Assembly: GCA_036927565.1 (NCBI GenBank)
Contig: JAYESD010000011.1
Span: 93,781,178 to 93,845,177, forward strand
DNA length: 64,000 nt
Source of the DNA: Tuctoria greenei
Taxonomy: Eukaryota > Streptophyta > Magnoliopsida > Poales > Poaceae
Reading direction: 5' to 3'
The number at the start of each line of letters is the position of its first letter. Within the stretch, counting starts at the first letter, position 1. Position numbers and translations under genes: made by a program. The notes below the pieces were generated by a model. It ran no database searches. It saw only the letters and a list, made by a program, of their open reading frames with translations, and had not been told where the DNA came from. Shown here one piece after another: positions 20,488 through 33,170 of this stretch.

Positions 20488-21840
20488 CGCATGCTATACT
20501 TATTGTCTATGCATGGTGATATTAATGTTCTAAGCAACGATCAAATTTCCCCTCATAATAATAAGCGCAAAAGAATCGATTCCAAAATGTCTTCAAAATT
20601 ATGGCATTGTCGCTGGGCCATATTTTGAGGGGGAGAATTGAACAATTGATTTCACAATCGATTCTTCCTCAATTAGGTTTTTTGGATTCAGAAGAATGCA
20701 TAGATTGCATTAAAGGCAAATTTGTTAAGAAAAATAAAAAAGGTGCCCTACGCAGTACGGTAATTTTGGAATTAATCCACACGGATATTTATGGTCCATC
20801 TCCCGTAGTATCCGTTGATAGTTTTGATTTGTTTCATAACCTTCACGGATGACTACTCTCACTATGGCTATATTTATCCAGTTAAGGAACGCTCCAAAGC
20901 ATTGGATAAATTTAAGATATTTAAGGCTGAAGTTGAAAATCAGCACAACATTAAGATAAAAGTGGTAAGATCTAATCATGGTGGTGAGTACTACAGTAGG
21001 CATACCCCGTATGACCAAGTTCTTGGACCATTTGCACAGTTTTATAGGAAAATGATATGGTCGCTCAGTATTCTACATCAGGTGAGCCTCAACAAAATGG
21101 AGTAGCGGAACGGTGAAATCGTACACTAATGGATATGGTTAGTTCCATGTTAAGTCAATCAAAATTACTGGTTAGTTTGTGGATGGAGGTATTAAAAACC
21201 GCCATTCGCGTGCTAAATCGGGTTCCTATTAAGTTGGTGCCTAAGACACTATATGAGTTGTGGACGGGACGTAAGCCCTCATTAAGTTATATGCATGTAT
21301 TGGGCTGTACCGCCGAGGCAAAAATATTTAATCCAAATATTAGTAAGTTGGATGCTAAGACAATAAGTTGCCATTTTATTGGTTATGTAGAAAAGAGTAA
21401 GGGATATCATTTCTACTATCCAGAAAGATTTACTAAGTTTGTAGAAATGAGCTCTACCATCTTTTTAGAGGATGCCATAGTCAGAGGGATTTTGGTAAGA
21501 TGAGAAATTGATCTTGAGGAGAAGCGGGTTTATGTACCCACTCCTATGATTACAAAACCCTATTTCTCATTACCTACCGTTGCTGAAAATTCAGCACCTG
21601 TTGTTAATTCTCCGTTAGCAACAGAATTAGTAAGAGAGGTTCAACATGCTGAACTTGTTGGCATTAATAATAAGGAGCAACAACAACCCCAAAATTATAA
21701 TAATGTGCAATTAAGAAGATCTCAGAGAGAAAGAAGATCGGTCATTCTGGAAGATTGTGAGATCTATATGAGTGAGGCAATTCAAACGGAGGGTGATCCC
21801 ACCACATTTGAAGAAGCTATGAGATGTCCTCAATCATCTG
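20488..21840 (+). pseudogene. Copia-2 integrase
   Basis: Starts after a TAA at 20485-20487. The integrase N-terminal zinc region survives in pieces (SSKLWHCR near 20595; CIDCIKGKFVKK near 20698-20735). Core residues are visible as IHTDIYGP (D, about 20777) and FTDDYSHYGYIY (D, about 20842-20877), and the region around NGVAER-like text near 21100 carries the glutamate. The C-terminal part TLYELWTGRKPS and AKTISCHFIGY (about 21245-21390) is typical of copia integrases. Several frameshifts and stops, including one at about 21103. Confidence 0.75.
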
Positions 21841-23202
21841 AATGACGTAAAATCATGGAGGATGAAATGAGGTCTATGGATGCTAATAAAGTATTGAACT
21901 TAGTTGAGATCTAATGGAGCCAAAATGATAGGCTGTAAATGGGGTCTACAAAATTAAACATGACTCCAAAGGGAATATTGATAAGTTTAAAGTCAAACTT
22001 GTGGCAAAAGGTTTCACTCAAAGAGAAGGCATAGATTACAATGAGACATTCTCACACGTCTCATGTAAATATTCTTTTAGAATCATTATAGCTTTAGTAA
22101 CACATTATGATTTATAATTACATCGATGAATGTAAAAATGGCATTTCTCAATGGGGATCTTTATAAGAATGTCTATATGACATATCCGAAAGGTTTTGTT
22201 GTTAAGGTTAAGGAACATATGAGATGCCATTTAAAGAAGTCCATTTATGGACTTAAACAAGCATCAAGACAGTGATATCTAAAGTTCGATGAGACAATAA
22301 GAAAGTTTGGGTTTAATGAAAATGAGGAGGACAATTGAATTTATGCACAATTGAAGGATGGGAAATTTATTTTCCACGTGCTTTATGTAGATGACATATT
22401 ACTTGCAAGTAGTGATGTCAATCTACTATCAGAAACTAAGAAATTCTTGTCCTCTAATTTTGATATGAAGGATCTTGGTGAAGCATACTAAGATAGACAT
22501 AAGGGGGTATTAGGCTTATCACAAAAATCATACTTAGAGAATGTACTGTGAAAGTACAGTATGCATAAGAGCAAGCCTTCTCCTGCTCTGATTGTAAAGA
22601 GCGATAGGTTCAGAAATTTTCAGTGTCTCAGGAACTAGTATGAGATCGATCAAATGAAGTTGGTTCCATATGCTTCTGCTGTCGGAGGCCTTATGTATAC
22701 TAAAGTTTGTACTCGCCCTGACTTAGCACTTGTGACCGCAATGCTTGGCAGATATCAGGCCAATCTAGAGATTGATCACTGGAAGGTAGTTAAGAAAGCA
22801 TTAATATATGTGCAAGGCACAAAAGGTCTCATGTTAACATGTAGTAAGTCAGACCGACCTGAAGTATTGGGATATTCAGACATAGATTTCGTGAGTTTTG
22901 GGGATACTAAGAAATCCACGTCAGGTTATATATTCACCTTCGCGAATGGAGCCATTTCATGAAAAAGCTCCAAACAAACTATCAATGCATCGTCCGTGAT
23001 GTATGCCGAGTTTGTTGCATGTTATGAGGCCACCGGGTAGGCGGTTTGGCTTAAATTTTTTTTACCCGGTCTTAAAGTGGATGTCAACATTGAAAAACCA
23101 CTTAAATTATACTGCGATAATGAGCCTGCAATATTTTACTCTCACAACAATAAGTCGAGTGTGTTGCGAAACACATCAACATTAAGTTTTATGTTGTGAA
23201 AG
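21841..23202 (+). pseudogene. Copia-2 reverse transcriptase and RNase H (5' part)
   Basis: Reverse-transcriptase text is readable in three frames: KVKLVAKGFTQREGIDYNET (about 21992-22050), then the active-site LYVDDILLAS near 22383-22412. RNase H begins in the frame from 22654 (PYASAVGGLMY, TRPDLA) and includes KSTSGYIF and, after a TGA at 22961, KSSKQTINASS. The frame is cut at 23202 by insertion of Copia-4 and resumes at 34742. Confidence 0.8.
23198..23202. repeat. Target-site duplication of Copia-4, left copy
   Basis: GAAAG directly precedes the 5' LTR and is repeated at 34737-34741. Joining the flanks restores the Copia-2 reading, which confirms the insertion point. Confidence 0.95.
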
Positions 23203-23479
23203 TGAAAGTGCATCTAGGTAATCCCTTGTGGGTTTTGGACGATTGATGACAAATGAATTGAGATCCTAATAAACTTGTTCATATGAATGTAGGTCAACTC
23301 AACTAAGATAGTTTGATGCACGCAAAAAGTGAAAAATGAAGTGATGAAGAAAGAGAAAAGCCCAACTGATGAATGAAGCGTAAAGTAGACTTAATTGTAT
23401 TGGATGTGTGTGAGAGACACATCCGAAGAGATCAAAACTTTGCATAGGGGTAAGGGCCTAAAATAAATCTTAAAATTCA

Positions 23480-23952
23480 CTGAGCACCGGACTAGTCCGT
23501 TCTTGGATCGAACTAGTCCGTTCAACTCTCTGTTGTCTCACTTCACAGTGCACTGGACTAGTCCGTTTCTCGACCGGACTAGTCCTATCAACTTTATGGA
23601 ACCTCAAAACACAGTGCACTAGACCAGTCCATTACTGGACTAGACTAGTCAGTTCAACTTTCTGTAAACTCATAACACTGTGCATCGAATAAGTCCTTTC
23701 AAGGATCGGACTAGTCCGTTGAACTCTTTGATGTTCCATATCACATCATACCGGACAAGTCCGTTTATGGACCAGACTAGTCCGACAAAGTTTCTGATGT
23801 TCCAATATACAGGGCACCAGACAAGTCCAGACCCCTACCGGACTAGTCCGGTATACCTCACACAAATTAGGTTTTCTAGTGTGCTGCACATTTCACACCG
23901 TTTTTAAACAGCACACCGAACAAGTCCGATACACGGTACGGACTAGTCCGGT
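23480..23952. repeat. Array of paired GGACTAGTCC palindromes in the 5' LTR
   Basis: Palindromes centred on ACTAGT occur in pairs about 21 bases apart, and pairs recur roughly every 65-75 bases, seven times up to the promoter. The intervening text (TTCAACTCTCTG, CACAGTGCA) is also repeated, so the array is a tandem repeat of a unit holding two palindromes. Conserved palindromes in non-coding regions are a known feature of Sireviruses; the function is unknown. Confidence 0.85.
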
Positions 23953-23987
23953 CGTCGGGATCCCTAACGGTAACAATTTTGAAAACA

Positions 23988-23996
23988 CTATAAATA
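23988..23996 (+). promoter_or_regulatory. TATA box of the Copia-4 5' LTR
   Basis: CTATAAATA follows immediately after the palindrome array. The same motif is in the 3' LTR at 33956-33964. Confidence 0.75.
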
Positions 23997-24762
23997 TGAG
24001 ATCCACGACCCCAAAAAGATAACTTCCGAATCCTACTTTCAAGCACTAAAACCCTAGCATCGCCACCTGTCCCAAGAGCACAAAACACATCTCCCCACGC
24101 ATCTAAAGTCCTCAAAAGTGAAAATCATTTGAGTATTCAGATTTGGGATTGGTAGATCATTTTCTACGCGTCTTTCAGCTCTTGGGGTTTGATCTCTTTA
24201 CACTCGTGCAATTACTTGTAATCTTTTTGAGTGTATTTGATCATCTTTCTGCTGTAATTCTTGTGGGAGCCCTCAAAGTACGAGGTTGCCCCATCAACTC
24301 GGTGTTTACCCGTGATAGTGGAATCAAGTCAGCTTTGTGTGTTCATCTGATGAGGGAAAGGGTTTGAAGAGACCCGGCTCTGTGTGGGCTTCCACAACGA
24401 GGAGTAGATCTCTTTGGTGAGATCGAACCTTGGTAAAAATGCGTGTCTCCGCATGCTTTACTCTTTTACTTTTGCAAGTTTGATTATCTAGGGCATAAGA
24501 TTTTCTATCAAGTAATTTGTGTTTCTCATGCACATTTGCAATATTGATCGTTTAATCAAGATTGTTTGAATAGGTGTTTAAATTCCGCTGCTACAACACA
24601 TACAAATTCTGCTATATCACTTGATCAATTCACATTATTCAAGCACACCGGACTAGTCCGCATTTGCACCAGACAAGTCCGGTTCACCAGGAATTTAATA
24701 AATTGATTAAGTGTGCAGGAAAAGTTAAAAGCCTATTCACCCCCCTCTAGGCCACATTCAAT

Positions 24763-24779
24763 TGGTATTAGAGTAGGTT
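24763..24779 (+). promoter_or_regulatory. Copia-4 primer-binding site
   Basis: TGGTATTAGAGTAGGTT, two bases after the LTR, is close to the complement of the 3' end of plant initiator tRNA-Met, the usual primer of copia elements. Two C-to-T type changes from the usual sequence are visible. Confidence 0.85.
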
Positions 24780-24813
24780 CTCCATCTACGAGACCTACCG
24801 CTCGGAGAGATCA

Positions 24814-27088
24814 ATGACCTCAGAGAAGAACAATGAGATCCCGAAGGTCCCCAACACTGAAGAAGGGCAAGACTGAAAGGCATTCGATGTACTCATGGAG
24901 AATATACACGATGATGAAGAAGTGCGTCAACTCAAGGCACTTCTAAGGAAGAAACTCCTAAGACAAAGAGGAAAAGAAGATGAGAAGACGACAGAGAGTG
25001 GTTATCATGACTACTCCCGATATCCTTACAATTACAATTGTCTCAATTCCAATAATCATTATATTTCCATTCCCATGGGAAACCTTCGCAGTTCGACAGA
25101 AACAATTATACCATGTGGAAGTACAACATGAAAATGCATCTAATCTCTTTGAACCCCAGTCTTTGGCATATTGTGTGTACTGGTGTAGATATCCCAGATA
25201 CAGATGATGAACTCACTTCAGAACAAGAACAAGAAATTCACCGCAATGCACAAGCTGTTGCAGTGATCACTTCATCTCTAAGTCGAGAAGAGTTCACCAA
25301 GATTGATGGACTAGAAAGTGCCAAGGAAATCTGGGATACACTCAAGACCGCACATGAAGGAAATCGTTCAGCCCGAGAAGCAAAAATTAAAATGCTTGAA
25401 GGAGAACTAGGGAGGTTTGCCATTGAAGAGGGCAAATCACCTAAAGATATGTGGAACAAAATGAAGGCGCTTATCAACAAGATTCGCTCCTATGGAAGCA
25501 AAAAGTGGACTGACCATGAGGTGGCTAAAAGGATGATAAGAGCATTTATGCCAAGAAATGTCACCCTATGCTCCATGATCCGTGAAAGCTCGGGGTTTCA
25601 CAAAATGACTCCGGATGAACTTTTGGGCAAGATTATCAACCATGAGATGATGGAGAAGGAGGCCCAATATGTCAAAGACTTGGTTGAACTTACTTCCTCC
25701 AAAAAGAAGGATGTTGCTGTCAAAGCAACTTGCAAGCCTAAAGGAAGGGAAGTTAGTGAAGCACAAGATGATGAAGACATAAGTGATGTGAGCACTGATT
25801 TGGATAATGAAGAGATGGTGCTCTTCATCAAGAAATTCAAGCATATGATGAGAAGAAGGAAGAGCAGCAACTCTAGTGATGGGAAGAGCAAAGAAAAGGG
25901 AAAATCCAAGGCACGACGTACCTTCTACAACCTTGGCGAGTATGGTCACTTTATGGTTGACTGCACATATGAAGAAAACGAAAAGAAAAAGGAAGTAAAG
26001 CCTCAAGAGAAGAAGACCTTCAAGAAAAGGAGACAAGCTCATCAAGCGCACATTGGCAAGGAGTGAGACTCAAACGACAAGTCCTCCTCCGATGAAGAAG
26101 AAGAAGAGATGGCCACCATAGCCGTCAAGAAGCCTACCAAGAAGTCTACGCTCTTCCCAAACATGGGAGGACGGGAGTCTCATAATCACACATGCCTCAT
26201 GGCTAAGGAGGGCAAGAAAAAGGTTTGACTCACACCTCTCTCGCTTAATTCCTCTATTGATAATTTTGATAGTTCTTGTGAAAATGAGGAGATGTTTAGA
26301 GGGTTAAGTAAAACTACATTAAAGAAAATGAAAATGCTGACGGATGAAATTTTTGAGAAGGACGAGCTTCTCAACCGACAAGAAGATATGCTCATCCGTG
26401 AAAGGAAGAGATATCAAGAGGTTGAGAAACTCCTTGAGCTTCAGAGGGAAAAGAGCAAGTCACTTTGGCATGATCTAGCCTTGAGTAAGGAAACGTACTG
26501 AAAGCTAGAAGACTCATACGATGCAATCAAGGATGAACTTGCTGACTTGTCAAAAGTTAACAAGATTCTTGAAGTGCCAGTTGAGTCACTCAAGCAAAGC
26601 GACTCCTCCTCCTCCAAAAGCTCACCTTCCAAAGGTGTATGTCCAACAACAATTGTAACTTGCACATGTTCCATTAAGATAAATGTTGTGAAACTTGACT
26701 CTTCTACTTCTCATGCTAACCATCCATCCCAAAGTGACACTTTTGACAAGAAAAGATCAAATATGCACGTAGTGCATATATGGTCACTAGACCTCTTAAC
26801 ATCAAAGATGGTCTTGAGTTTAACAAAAATAAACACATGTCCACCAATGTTCATGCTAAGAAGCAAATTACTTTTGTTAGGGAAACATCACATGAATTTG
26901 AATTACAAATACTATTTTCTACTTTTGATGCTTCCTATGTACTCATGAAAAACAAATCTGGACATTTATTTGCTAAATATGAACGACCACACCACAATAA
27001 CTCAAAAACTTGTGTGTGGGCGCCCAAGACTCTTGTGACTAACCTTCGAGGACCCAAGCAAGCTTGGGTACCTAAAACAAAGAAATAA
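24814..27088 (+). pseudogene. Copia-4 gag with coiled-coil extension
   Basis: An ATG at 24814 fits the start but a TGA follows within 25 codons. The main open part (25113-26066) has the copia gag core (WDTLKTAHEG, WNKMKALINKIRSYG). Next come an acidic stretch and a zinc-knuckle site near 25921, where the first cysteine has been replaced (FYNLGEYGHFMVDC), so the finger is damaged. After a stop, 26100-26600 is highly charged and heptad-like (DEIFEKDELLNRQEDML, VEKLLELQREKSK). This long coiled-coil extension is typical of Sirevirus gag. A GPKQAWVPK motif near 27050 marks the approach to the protease. Confidence 0.8.
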
Positions 27089-27094
27089 TTCTGT

Positions 27095-28571
27095 TTGCAG
27101 GCCTACTCCTCCGGTGGATCAAAATGGGTGCTGGACAGTGGATGCACTAATCACATGACCGGAGAGAGGAGTATGTTCGTGGAGTATGAGTGCAACGTGG
27201 CTCCAAGTGAAGGGATATACATTGGTGACAACAGCCAAGGAAAGGTCCTTGGTTGCTGTAAAATTGAAATCTCTTCCCAAAATGCTCTCTCAAATGTTTT
27301 ACATGTAGACTTTTTCGATTATAACCTCTTGTCAATATCTCAGTTGTGCGACTAAGGTTATAACTGTTATTCACTAATGAGGGTGTGACCATTTTTAGAA
27401 GAAGCTATGGCTCGATTGCATTCAAGGGAATGTTGAAGGGAAAGCTTTATCTTGTTGACTTCAACAAAGATAAAGCTAAACTCAACACTTGCTTGGTTGC
27501 TAAAACTAACATGGGATGGTTGTGGCATAGACGGTTGGCCCATGTTGGGATGAGAAATCTATAGAAATTTTTAAAAGGTGGTCACATCCGAGGTTAAAAG
27601 GATGTTGTTTTGGAGAAAGACAGGCCATGCAGCGCTTGCTAGACGGAAAAACAAGTTGGAGCACCACATCCCAACAAGAACATGATGACTACCTCAAGAC
27701 CGCTGGAACTTCTACATATGGACCTCTTTGGTCCAATTGCTTATATAAGAATCGGCGGTAACAAATATGGATTGGTCATTGTTGATGATTTTTCTAGATT
27801 TACCTGAATATTTTTCTTGTATGATAAATAAAAAACTCAAGGAATCTTCAAGAAATTTTTGAAAAGGGCACAAAATGAATTCTACTCAACTGTGAACAAC
27901 ATTAGAAGTGACATGGAACGGAGTTCAAGAATACACAAGTTGAGGAGTACCTAGATGAAGAAGGAATAAAGCATGAATTTTCGGCACCCTACTCCCCTGA
28001 ACAAAATGGGATGGTCGAAAGGAAGAATAGGATGCTCATCAAAATGGTGAGGACAATGTTGGATGAATACAAGACATTGGATCGGTTTTGGGCTGAAGCG
28101 GTGAACACCGCTTGTCACGCCACAAACCCGTTGTATCTTCACCGACTCTTGAAGAAAACTCCATATGAACTTCTCACCGGTAACAGACCAAATGTTTTAT
28201 ACTTCAAAGTATTTGGTTGCAAATGTTTTATCTTAAACAAGAAACTGAGGACTTCGAAGTTCGCTTTGAAATCTGATGAAGGGTTCTTGCTTGGTTATGA
28301 TTCGAATGCCTACGCCTATCGTGTCTTGAACAAAGTCTCTGGCCTTATTAAAGTAGCACGTGACATAGTGTTCGATGAAACTAATGGCTCCCAAGTAGAG
28401 CAAGTTGATAAGTGTGTGCTAGATCAAGAAGAAGCCCCATGCCAAGCGTTGAGGAGAATGGCACTTGGTGATATTCAACCTCAAGAGCAACAAAAAAACT
28501 CATGTGCTCAAGATGAACCTCAACAGAAAATCAATGATCAAGGGGGAGCTCATGCACAGGATCAAGATTAG
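27095..28571 (+). pseudogene. Copia-4 protease and integrase
   Basis: The protease begins with KWVLDSGCTNHMTG (about 27122-27163), keeping the catalytic Asp-Ser-Gly. A TAA lies near 27353. The integrase zinc region is at LWHRRLAHVGMRNL (about 27520-27560) and the following cysteines. Core acidic residues appear in LHMDLFGP (27711-27734) and VDDFSRFT (27781-27804), and the glutamate in PEQNGMVERKNRM (about 27994-28034). The C-terminal part (28011-28571) is one open frame with TPYELLTGNRP and a Gln-rich end. Several stops and frameshifts lie between 27380 and 28000. Confidence 0.8.
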
Positions 28572-28789
28572 GAAGATCAAGAAGATCAAGGAAGCAATGA
28601 TCTAGGGGGAGACATTGACAATGAAGAACAGGAAGTACAAGCAACTTCACAAGTTCCTCACCCAAGAGTACATCAAAGTATACAAAGAGCTCATCCTGGC
28701 AACAACATCATTGGAGACATTGCTAAGGGAGTAACCACTAGATCTCGCATAGCTAATTTCTTTGAATATTACTCTTTTGTCTCTTTTCT

Positions 28790-30326
28790 GGAACCGTATA
28801 GGATAGAGGAAGCACTAAAGGATCCAGATTGGGTGATTGCGATGCAAGAGGAGCTGCACAACTTCAAGAGAAATGAAGTGTGGGAGCTTGTAAAAAGACT
28901 AAAGGCTAACATCGTAGGAACCAAATGGGTCTTTCGGAACAAGCAAGATGAACATACAGTGATAACCAGAAATAATGTGCGACTTGTGGCAAAAGGTTAC
29001 TCACAAGTCGAAAGTTTGGACTTCGACTAAACTTTTTCTCCCATAGCTAGACTTGAGTCCATTCGTATTTTATTGGCATATGCTACTCACCATAATTTTA
29101 AGCTATATTAAATGGACATCAAAAGTGCCTTCCTCGATGGCCCCATTAAGGAGGAAGTATACATGGAGCAGCCTAACCATGTGTATAATTTTATTGGGAT
29201 TTGAAGATCAAGAGTACCCTAACCATGTGTATAAATTGTGTAAGGCTCTCTATGGCCTGAAACATGCTCCTCGAGCTTGGTATGAGTGTGTTAGAGATTT
29301 TATAACTCAAAATGGTTTTAAGATTGGAAAAGCTAATTATACTTTGTTCACAAAACATTTTGATGATCATCTATTTGTATGTCAAATCTATGTTGATGAT
29401 ATCATTTTTGGTTCTACTAATAATTTTTTGTGAAGAATTTAGCAAGATTATGAAAGACAGATTCGAGATGTCAATGATGGGTGAATTAAAGTTCTTCTTG
29501 GGGTTCCAAGTGAAGAAATTAAGAGAATGCACTTTCATAAGACAAACCAAGTACATGTAGGACATCCTCAAGAAGTTCAGTATGGACAAGGCCAAGCCGA
29601 TCAAGACACTAGTGGCAACTAAAGGATATCTCGATCTCAAAAGATGGTCCAAATGTAGATCAAAAAGTATATCAGTCTATGATTGGCTCATTACTCTATT
29701 TATGTGCATCTAGTCTAGATATTATGCTTTGTGTGTGTATGTGTGCAAGGTTCCAAGCCGCACCTAAAGAGTGCCATTTAATAGCTGTAAAAAGAATTTT
29801 AAAATACCTTGTGCACACACCCAACTTGGGCCTTTGGTATCCCAAAGGATCCAAGTTCAACTTGATAGGATATTATGTTGCCGACTATGCAGGATGCAAC
29901 GTCAATAGAAAGAGCAAGTCAGGGACTTGCCAATTTCTTGGCAGATCCTTAGTTTCATAGTCATCTAAAAAGCAAAACTTAATTGCTCTTTCCATAGCCA
30001 AAGCGAAGTATGTTGTAGCCGGTAGTTGTTGCGCACAACTACATTGGATGCGACAAACTCTAAGGGGTTATGGTTACAATCTAAACCATATTCCACTCCT
30101 ATGTGATAATGAGAGTGCTATAAAAATTGCACACAACCCAATAGAGCACTCAAGAACTAAGCACATAGATATTCGTCACCATTTCTTAAGAGACCTTTAA
30201 TTAAAAGGTGATATAGCAATCTCACATGTTATGACTGAAAAACAACTTGCAGACATTTTCACCAAGCCATTAGATGAAAAGAGATTTTGTGAGCTAAGAA
30301 ATGAGCTAAATATACTTGACTCTTAA
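28790..30326 (+). pseudogene. Copia-4 reverse transcriptase and RNase H
   Basis: The RT start is at WVIAMQEELHNFKRNEVWEL (about 28831-28890), then NNVRLVAKGYSQVE (about 28972-29010). A middle block is in other frames (YGLKHAPRAWYE, 29250-29287) and the catalytic site is YVDDIIFGS (about 29389-29415). RNase H (29679-30326) starts at SMIGSLLYLCAS-like text and includes KSKSGTCQFLG. The frame ends in LDS and a TAA near 30324. At least five stops or shifts are present. Confidence 0.8.
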
Positions 30327-31200
30327 AATGTGGCCTGAAACACTGCATACCTGGTTGTGATTTCAAAATTTACTCATTTTTGCGAAAATTTGCCCCATAT
30401 CTCGATTTTCTCTTGAAAACTATTTAAATTAGTAAATCATGATGAATTATGGTCATTGTATGATTGTTCATTTCTTACTGGTCATGTTCATCAAGATTAT
30501 CAGTGAAATGATGTCATTTAGATCACTATTAGATCAAACACCCCAAATCAAGTTGTTCAATTCTATTCTGTCTAGCTGACGTCAGACTAGTCCGGCATTA
30601 GCACCGGACTAGTCCATTGGCTCCGACTAGTCCGAACCTGGTCCGACATATCGGACTTGTCGGTGCCCACCGGACTAGTCCGTATGTATCGAGCTTAACC
30701 CTAGCCTGCTGCCAGGACCCCTTCTTCAACATATCACAATTGTTTTTGCTCTCTCTCTCTCCTCGAGTTTGAGCTCCCAAGGCGATTTTTGTGTTTAGCC
30801 ACCAAAATCGAAGATTTTTCCAAGGGAAATCTTCTCCTCGGTGTGGAGCTTGTCCACTCTGGACTAATCCGGACCCTACTCTGCTTCTTCGACTCCAACC
30901 TTCAAAGTTTTTGGTAAAATCTCACTCAACCCTAGTTCTCACCTTTTCTCTTATTTTTCTTGATTCCTAGGGCATACATTACCTCTATAGATGTATTCCT
31001 ACTGTATTCCTACGTGCCTATTATCGATCCGTGCTAGATTTGTTGAAAATAGGAAATTAGGGTTCTTACGCCAGATCGGACTAGTCTGGGTATTCAGGTG
31101 TAGACAAGTCCGGCACCCTGACAATTTGAACCTCTAAATTCTTTTTTGCACAAAGTCTACAATCAATTCTTATAATTCCTTGAATTCCTATGTTAGGCAC

Positions 31201-32773
31201 GATGTCTTCAGGTTCCGGGGACAGCTCATTTGACTATGACGAAGAGTGTGATCAGGCAAGAGTGTAAAGAGCAAAAGAACGAGTCATGAAGAAAAGGCAT
31301 GACCACAATGTTCACTTTTCTCCTCCCGATAATGTTCTTCCTAAGAATAGGAGAGTGGTAGTGAAGAAGCCACTGAGCAAGGAAGGTTCTGGCAGCTCAT
31401 CGACACCTAAGAAAAGTCTTAACAAGGGCAAAGGACTCGCTAGTGGTCCTATTGGCCCGTTGAGGATGAATGTTCCTATTCGCCGCAATAGGCAACCATC
31501 AAGTGATGATTTTACTGAGAAAGTGAATGAACTGGCTGACAAATTCAGAAAGATAGAAGTCTATGAGCAGCCCAAACAGTCAGCTGATCCAAGATTCTAG
31601 AGCAACTTCCATGCTGACTATTATGAGTATGTGTATATGAAGATGAGGAACCCAATGATTGAAAGTCACTGGGTCAAAATCACCTACCTCCAGTCCAAGA
31701 AATGCCAAGATTATCAAGAAGTCCTGGAGGCATTAGAGAGACATGGACTGAAGGATCTCATTTCCTTCCAGTCTGACTGAAACATTGAGGTCATAACTCA
31801 ATTATACTCCACTCTATACTTTGCTCGTGATGATGGTGACAAAATGATATGGATGACACATGGAGCAAAGTACAATGTTACTTATGAGGAATTCACCAGA
31901 ATTCTTCATCTTGAAGATTCTTTGGAGAATGACATCATCATTCACAACTTGAAGCCCCTGGAGAAACATGAGCTTGATTTTCTCTATGATACAACAATGC
32001 CTTACAAATCTTAAACTACCAAATACTTGAAGCCATTCTTTGCTATTCTAAACAGAATCCTCAGGAAGACTATAGCTCCCAAGGAGGGAGATGCAGGAAC
32101 TATTCAGGGGACACTAAGGACATTGATGAAGGTGATAAGCAAGAGAAGGATCTTCAATGTCTTTGAGTACACCTACAATGACATTGTGAACATATCAATC
32201 ACCCCTAACAGGTCCCGTGTCTATGCACCCTATATCACGTATATGATCGAGAATGTGACAGGACTTGAGTTTGTGAAGTATGTTCCTCACACTGGTCTCG
32301 GGCCCAAGAGACCTACAATCTACATTGTCCATTCTGCTCCTACCTCACATGTAGAGGAACAAAGATCTAAGAGGGCTCATGAAGGCACAAGAATTGAAGT
32401 TTCTACTCCTGCTCCTCCATCCTCTAGAGAGTCCTCCAGTGGTGTGCTGAAAATGCTCTCATCCATCTTTGCATCCTAACGCGAAGTGGAAATTAAGCAG
32501 CACAACGAGAGTCTGGCGAGGAAGAGGCATCAAAGATATGTGAAGGCCAACATCAAAGAAATCCGTGAGAAGCTAGCGATGGAGCCAGTGGGGTCACCTC
32601 AGATCTTAGAAGATTCTAATGAAAATATCACAGAGATCGCACCACTTTCAGAGCAAGAGTTGGCTTTATTTGGACTAGTTGGCGTCTCCGCTCCTCCTCC
32701 TCAGCAAGAACCTGAAGATGAAGAAGAGGATGAAGATAGGACTGAGAGTGAGGGAGGCAGTGGCGATGAGTGA
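31201..32773 (+). pseudogene. Copia-4 extra frame downstream of pol, function unknown
   Basis: After an 870-base spacer past pol, a coding stretch starts at ATG 31201 (MSSGSGDSSFDYDEE). It continues through stops at about 31264, 31597, 31777 and 32011 to TGA at 32771. Landmarks are a basic N-terminal part (KKRHDHNVHFSPPDN), a central region with KMIWMTHGAKYNVTYEEF, the block FNVFEYTYNDI, and an acidic C-terminus (EDEEEDEDRTESEGG). Some Sirevirus-lineage elements carry an additional, sometimes 'envelope-like', frame in this place. I see no clear signal peptide or membrane helix, so envelope-like is only a positional label. Its length without stops would be about 520 residues. Confidence 0.6.
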
Positions 32774-33156
32774 TTCCACTCCATTTTTTCCTTTTTGGTG
32801 CCTTGATGCCAAAGGGGGAGAGATTGAAACTAGTAGCTTATTTTTTAGCCTTAAGGACTTGTGATTGAGGACATGTATCTCAATTTCAAATTATTGTAAT
32901 CTCTTATGGATGTGTCGACTTCACTTAATGTGTGATGCTTAGTTCAATGTTAATGTGATGATTGCTGTTATGATTTCTATTCTTATCTTTAGCTCATCAC
33001 ATCATTTGATTACTCACTCTATAGGCACCCCACCATAAAGAGTGCATATATGTAAGAAGTTATTGTTACTCATTTGTCATTCTCATATATGCACACTTTA
33101 TGAAAATCAATTTTTACTCTTAATTGTGAAATCTCAATTGGTTGTCATCAATCACC

Positions 33157-33170
33157 AAAAAGGGGGAGAT
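33157..33170 (+). promoter_or_regulatory. Copia-4 polypurine tract
   Basis: AAAAAGGGGGAGAT lies directly against the 3' LTR, where plus-strand synthesis is primed. Confidence 0.85.

Larger units (their letters stand above)
23203..24760 (+). repeat. Copia-4 5' LTR
   Basis: TG...CA boundaries. Contents in order: a unique start, an array of palindrome pairs (23480-23952), the TATA box, an AT-rich transcribed part, two more palindromes (about 24650-24690), and a C-run (24740-24745) before TCTAGGCCACATTCA. Confidence 0.95.
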
